Positions 33,639 through 36,441 of a stretch of 36,441 nt of DNA are shown piece after piece. Below the pieces are notes generated by a model. The model did not search any database. It had not been told where the DNA came from and worked only from the letters and a program-made list of their open reading frames with translations. Positions within the stretch are counted from its first letter, which is position 1; each line of letters starts with the position of its first letter. The stretch is from Bacteroidales bacterium (GTDB lineage Bacteria > Bacteroidota > Bacteroidia > Bacteroidales > UBA932), in NCBI GenBank assembly GCA_017554305.1, contig JAFZIN010000001.1, positions 1 through 36,441 of the forward strand, read 5' to 3'. Made by a program: the position numbers and the translations under genes.

Positions 33639-35483
33639 CTAAAACTCTTTGTCTATCATTTTAATCTTCTGCTCCAGAGACTTGAGCTCCTGGCGTCCGG
33701 CCTCAATCTTCTGCTTAATCTCCTCAATCAGTTTATCTGCATTTGCAGACTTTGCAAAGAAGCCCATATTGTTCTCAAGGGTAGCAATATCCGTCTCCAG
33801 TTTATGGAACTTGTTAAGGAGTTTCTCTCTCTCAAGCCTTATTCCGCGGTCACCCCTTCCTGATGTCTTTGCATCTGTAATAAGACGGCGAATACGTCCC
33901 AACTTCTTCTCTGCATCAACATCTCTGATTGCCTCAAAGTGCTTGTTAAGAGCCTCATCGTAAGCCTTTTGCAAAGCCTCCTTCTCTTTGAAAGGAACAA
34001 AGCCAACTGAATTCCACTTGTTAATGAACTCCTCCAAAGCAGCCTTGTCAGACTCGGCGCCCTGGCTCTGGTAATTCTCAATCTCCTCAATCAGAGCCTT
34101 TTTAGCTCTCAGGTTCTCATCAAACTTCTCATCCTCAGAACCAAAGTGCTTAGCCTTATTTGTGAAGAACTCGTCACACGCAGCACGGAATCTCTTCCAA
34201 ACAGCCTCAGACTGCTTTCTTGCAACAGGACCTATAGTCTTCCAAACATTCTGAAGATTAATGAGTTGGTCTGTTGTCTTCTTCCAATCCTGGCTGTCTT
34301 TAATCTTCTCCGCCTGCTGGCAAAGATCCAGCTTCTTATTGAGATTCTCCTGCATAAGACTCTTAAAGTCAGCGTAGTACTGACGTTTAGCCTGGTAGAA
34401 TTTATCACAGGCCGTACGGAATCTTACGTAAACCTTCTGATTGTCTTTCTTTGAAGCAAAACCAATTTTCTTCCACTTCTCCTGCAGCTCTCCAATCCTC
34501 TTGGTGAGAGAGTTCCACTGGCCTGGCTCCACCTTTTCCAAGGCAGCAACAACCTCCTCCGCAAGTGCGCAGAGTTCGTTTTTAGCCTTCAGATTTGCCT
34601 TATGCTCATCCTTAATGTTTGTGAAGTACTCCTGATGTCTCTTATTGATTTTGGAGGTAGCCTCTTTAAATCTCAGCCAAATCTCCTCTCTCTTATCCTT
34701 AGAAACCGGACCCAGCTCCTTCCACTCCTCATGCAGTTTCTGAAGCTCTTCAAACGCCTTAACCGCATCTTTGTCATCTACAAGCTTTTCCGCCTTCATA
34801 CAAAGCTCAACCTTAGCCTCGTAATTCTTTTTAAAGTCCAGATCTCTAAACTCTTTGTTAATCTTTAGGAAGTCATAGAACTTTTCCATAGTGCGGTTGT
34901 ACTGATCCCACACCTGGCGCGCCTTCTCCTGAGGCACACTGCCAATGGATTTCCATTTAGCCTGTAACTCCCTGAATGTAGGGAGAGTATGATTCATATC
35001 TTCCGCCTTTTCCAAAAGATTGTTTATGGCCTCAATGATGCCCAACTTTTGGGTGAGATTCTCCTCCTTCTTTGCCTGCATCTCCTGATTGAAATTTGAA
35101 CGGGAAACCTTGTAGCGGGCATACAAATCCTTGAATGCCTTCTCCACATCCTCAAAAGGATTTGGCTGAGTATCAGCCTGTCCAATCTCCACAAAAGCAC
35201 CGGATGCTATCTTCTCCTTCCTAAGCACTTTATAGAAAGCGGCCTTAATAGGTTCCGCAAACTTGTAAAGAGCCTGCTGATCTCCCTTTTCAATCATCTT
35301 TTCAAATAACGAGAGTATCTCATTTAGAGATTTTTCAGACAAATCTGTCTTTTCATCTAGAATCTCCTGCGCTTGATCCTCATTCTGAGCTGCTTCAGAC
35401 TGCTCAGCAACCGGCTCCGTCACCTGCTGGTTCTCAGCAGTTTCACTCTCCTGCGCATTTAAAGCGGTAGTCTTTTCTTCCAT
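33639..35483 (-). CDS. DUF349 repeat protein
   Basis: This 614 aa soluble protein consists mainly of five DUF349 repeats of about 75 residues. Each is marked by a W-x-x-[IVL]-G core: AKWKSIGSVPQ, EEWKELGPVSK, EKWKKIGFASK, NVWKTIGPVAR and NKWNSVGFVPF. It starts with an acidic, glutamine-rich low-complexity region and ends in a predicted coiled coil rich in K, E and L. The sequence is almost all alpha-helical and highly charged. Proteins of this type occur widely in Bacteroidetes, with no established function. The operon position before yidC, with two bases between them, is the main functional hint. A -7 box lies 39 nt upstream. Confidence 0.9.
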   Translation of the reverse strand: MEEKTTALNAQESETAENQQVTEPVAEQSEAAQNEDQAQEILDEKTDLSEKSLNEILSLFEKMIEKGDQQALYKFAEPIKAAFYKVLRKEKIASGAFVEIGQADTQPNPFEDVEKAFKDLYARYKVSRSNFNQEMQAKKEENLTQKLGIIEAINNLLEKAEDMNHTLPTFRELQAKWKSIGSVPQEKARQVWDQYNRTMEKFYDFLKINKEFRDLDFKKNYEAKVELCMKAEKLVDDKDAVKAFEELQKLHEEWKELGPVSKDKREEIWLRFKEATSKINKRHQEYFTNIKDEHKANLKAKNELCALAEEVVAALEKVEPGQWNSLTKRIGELQEKWKKIGFASKKDNQKVYVRFRTACDKFYQAKRQYYADFKSLMQENLNKKLDLCQQAEKIKDSQDWKKTTDQLINLQNVWKTIGPVARKQSEAVWKRFRAACDEFFTNKAKHFGSEDEKFDENLRAKKALIEEIENYQSQGAESDKAALEEFINKWNSVGFVPFKEKEALQKAYDEALNKHFEAIRDVDAEKKLGRIRRLITDAKTSGRGDRGIRLEREKLLNKFHKLETDIATLENNMGFFAKSANADKLIEEIKQKIEAGRQELKSLEQKIKMIDKEF

Positions 35484-35522
35484 TAGAATTGAATTAATAT
35501 GTACTTAAAAATTGCGTGGAGG

Positions 35523-35530
35523 CAAATATA
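35523..35530 (-). promoter_or_regulatory. DUF349-yidC-yggS operon -7 box
   Basis: The minus strand reads TATATTTG from 35530 to 35523, an exact TAnnTTTG match, 39 nt before the DUF349 ATG. A TTTG further upstream (35559-35556) is 25 nt away, longer than the usual 19-21, so the -33 element is uncertain. Confidence 0.55.
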
Positions 35531-35564
35531 ACTAAAAAAGCGATAGATAGTGCCACAAAAGCGT

Positions 35565-35572
35565 TATCTTTG
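35565..35572 (+). promoter_or_regulatory. trmD -7 box
   Basis: The plus strand reads TATCTTTG, an exact TAnnTTTG match, with only five bases before the trmD ATG at 35578. This places the expected transcription start at or next to the start codon. No convincing -33 element is seen. Confidence 0.55.
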
Positions 35573-35577
35573 CCTAT

Positions 35578-36288
35578 ATGGCAAAAGGCAAATACACAAG
35601 AAAGAGAGGCTCTCTCAGAATAGACATCATAAGCGGAGTACCCCAACTGCTGGAAAGTCCGTTAAATCATTCCATTGTAAAACGAGCCAGAGACAAAGGA
35701 CTCGTGTACATAGAGGTGCATGATATAAGAGACTATGCCACAGGCAAATACCGCAAGATAGACGATTACAGTTACGGCGGAAGTGCAGGTATGGTACTGA
35801 TGGTAGAACCTATCTACAAGGCAATTACAGCCCTCACCAGGCAGCGCAAGTATGATGAAGTCATTTTTCTTTCTCCCGATGGTGAACAGTTTGACCAGCC
35901 TATGGCCAACACCCTGTCACTTAAAAAGAACCTCATACTCCTTTGCGGCCATTATAAAGGGATAGATCACCGCATTCGTGAACACCTGATAACCAAAGAG
36001 ATATCAATAGGCAACTATGTACTCAGCGGAGGAGAGATTGCCGCCGCTGCAATAACAGACACACTAGTAAGACTAATCCCAGGAGCGCTCACAGATGAAA
36101 CCTCCGCCCTTACAGACAGTTATCAGAACTCACTTCTCTCACCGCCCGTCTACACCCGTCCCGCCAACTTTAAAGGCTGGAAGGTCCCGGATGTCCTCCT
36201 GAGCGGAGACCACAATAAGATATCTAAATGGCAAGACGAGCAGGCCCTGGCCCGTACCAAAGCCCTGCGTCCAGAGTTACTGAAATAG
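35578..36288 (+). CDS. trmD: tRNA (guanine-37-N1)-methyltransferase
   Basis: TrmD methylates G37 next to the anticodon using S-adenosylmethionine and prevents frameshifting. The 236 aa protein is of the SPOUT class. The knotted cofactor site is visible in [13 protein letters not shown] and [11 protein letters not shown]. The N-terminal half has [14 protein letters not shown], and the C-terminus has the substrate-loop [19 protein letters not shown]. It stands alone, not with rpsP, rimM or rplS as in many bacteria. The start is fixed by ATG 35578, since the DNA just upstream is promoter sequence. A shared terminator separates it from the 5S rRNA gene. Confidence 0.95.
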   Translation: MAKGKYTRKRGSLRIDIISGVPQLLESPLNHSIVKRARDKGLVYIEVHDIRDYATGKYRKIDDYSYGGSAGMVLMVEPIYKAITALTRQRKYDEVIFLSPDGEQFDQPMANTLSLKKNLILLCGHYKGIDHRIREHLITKEISIGNYVLSGGEIAAAAITDTLVRLIPGALTDETSALTDSYQNSLLSPPVYTRPANFKGWKVPDVLLSGDHNKISKWQDEQALARTKALRPELLK

Positions 36289-36307
36289 GTACGGCCTGCC
36301 GCCAACA

Positions 36308-36344
36308 AAAAAAGCCTCATCAGTCGTAACTGATGAGGCTTTTT
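36308..36344. terminator. Bidirectional terminator between trmD and the rRNA operon
   Basis: Arms 36309-36324 and 36329-36344 pair perfectly over 16 bases with a CGTA loop. The stem GCCTCATCAG is bordered by an A-run on the left and a T-run on the right. It therefore works as an intrinsic terminator for trmD (plus) and for the 5S end of the rRNA operon (minus). A further 9-bp perfect inverted repeat, GCCGCCAAC (36298-36306) with its complement at 36348-36356, flanks it. Confidence 0.9.
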
Positions 36345-36347
36345 GAA

Positions 36348-36441
<94 letters not shown>

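Overview
This 36.4 kb window is a piece of a chromosome from a member of the Bacteroidetes, most likely order Bacteroidales. The evidence is internal. The primary sigma factor is the short (286 aa) form lacking the long region-1.1 extension. Starts lack Shine-Dalgarno sequences. Every divergent gap carries one or two copies of the Bacteroidetes -7 box TAnnTTTG. The gene set is also typical: a five-repeat DUF349 protein, a 638 aa YidC, LpxB (lipid A, hence an outer membrane) and a periplasmic dipeptidyl peptidase IV. The region is dense housekeeping DNA. No prophage, insertion sequence, CRISPR array, tRNA or antibiotic-resistance gene was seen, and no gene-free stretch exceeds about 200 bases.

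Layout. From 12999 leftwards, one tightly packed minus-strand run reads rpoD, a Na+/alanine symporter, argS, ygiQ, (71 nt gap) a lysine/alanine/proline-repeat protein, a ClC chloride transporter, tex, a polyprenol-phosphate mannose synthase, pyrC and the first 18 codons of an exported protein cut by the window edge. Divergently, dnaN leads a plus-strand trio (dnaN, a DEDDh exonuclease, a degenerate fumarylacetoacetate-hydrolase-like protein). This trio meets the minus-strand operon ackA, phosphotransacylase, substrate-binding lipoprotein, HI0933-type flavoprotein. A short comEC-like gene runs right from the ackA promoter region. It abuts a minus-strand operon of a HAMP membrane sensor without output domain, trkH, a RecD2/Dda-like helicase and DPP IV.

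gapA (minus) and surE-lpxB-dapF (plus) diverge from a strikingly symmetrical double promoter. A second minus-strand operon, DUF349-yidC-yggS, converges on dapF. trmD (plus) ends at a bidirectional terminator shared with the 3' end of an rRNA operon, whose 5S gene enters from the right edge on the minus strand.

The genes serve core functions: transcription (rpoD, tex), replication and repair (dnaN, exonuclease, helicase), translation (argS, trmD, 5S), acetate-type fermentation and glycolysis (ackA, phosphotransacylase, gapA), envelope biogenesis (lpxB, dapF, yidC, mannose synthase) and ion handling (trkH, ClC). I found no clearly new defence or metabolic system. The most unusual items are the histone-H1-like repeat protein with a conserved-looking C-terminal domain, the apparently metal-site-less FAH-fold protein beside dnaN, a 75-bp nested hairpin element between gapA and the sensor gene, the mirror-image gapA/surE promoter, and near-leaderless starts for surE and trmD.
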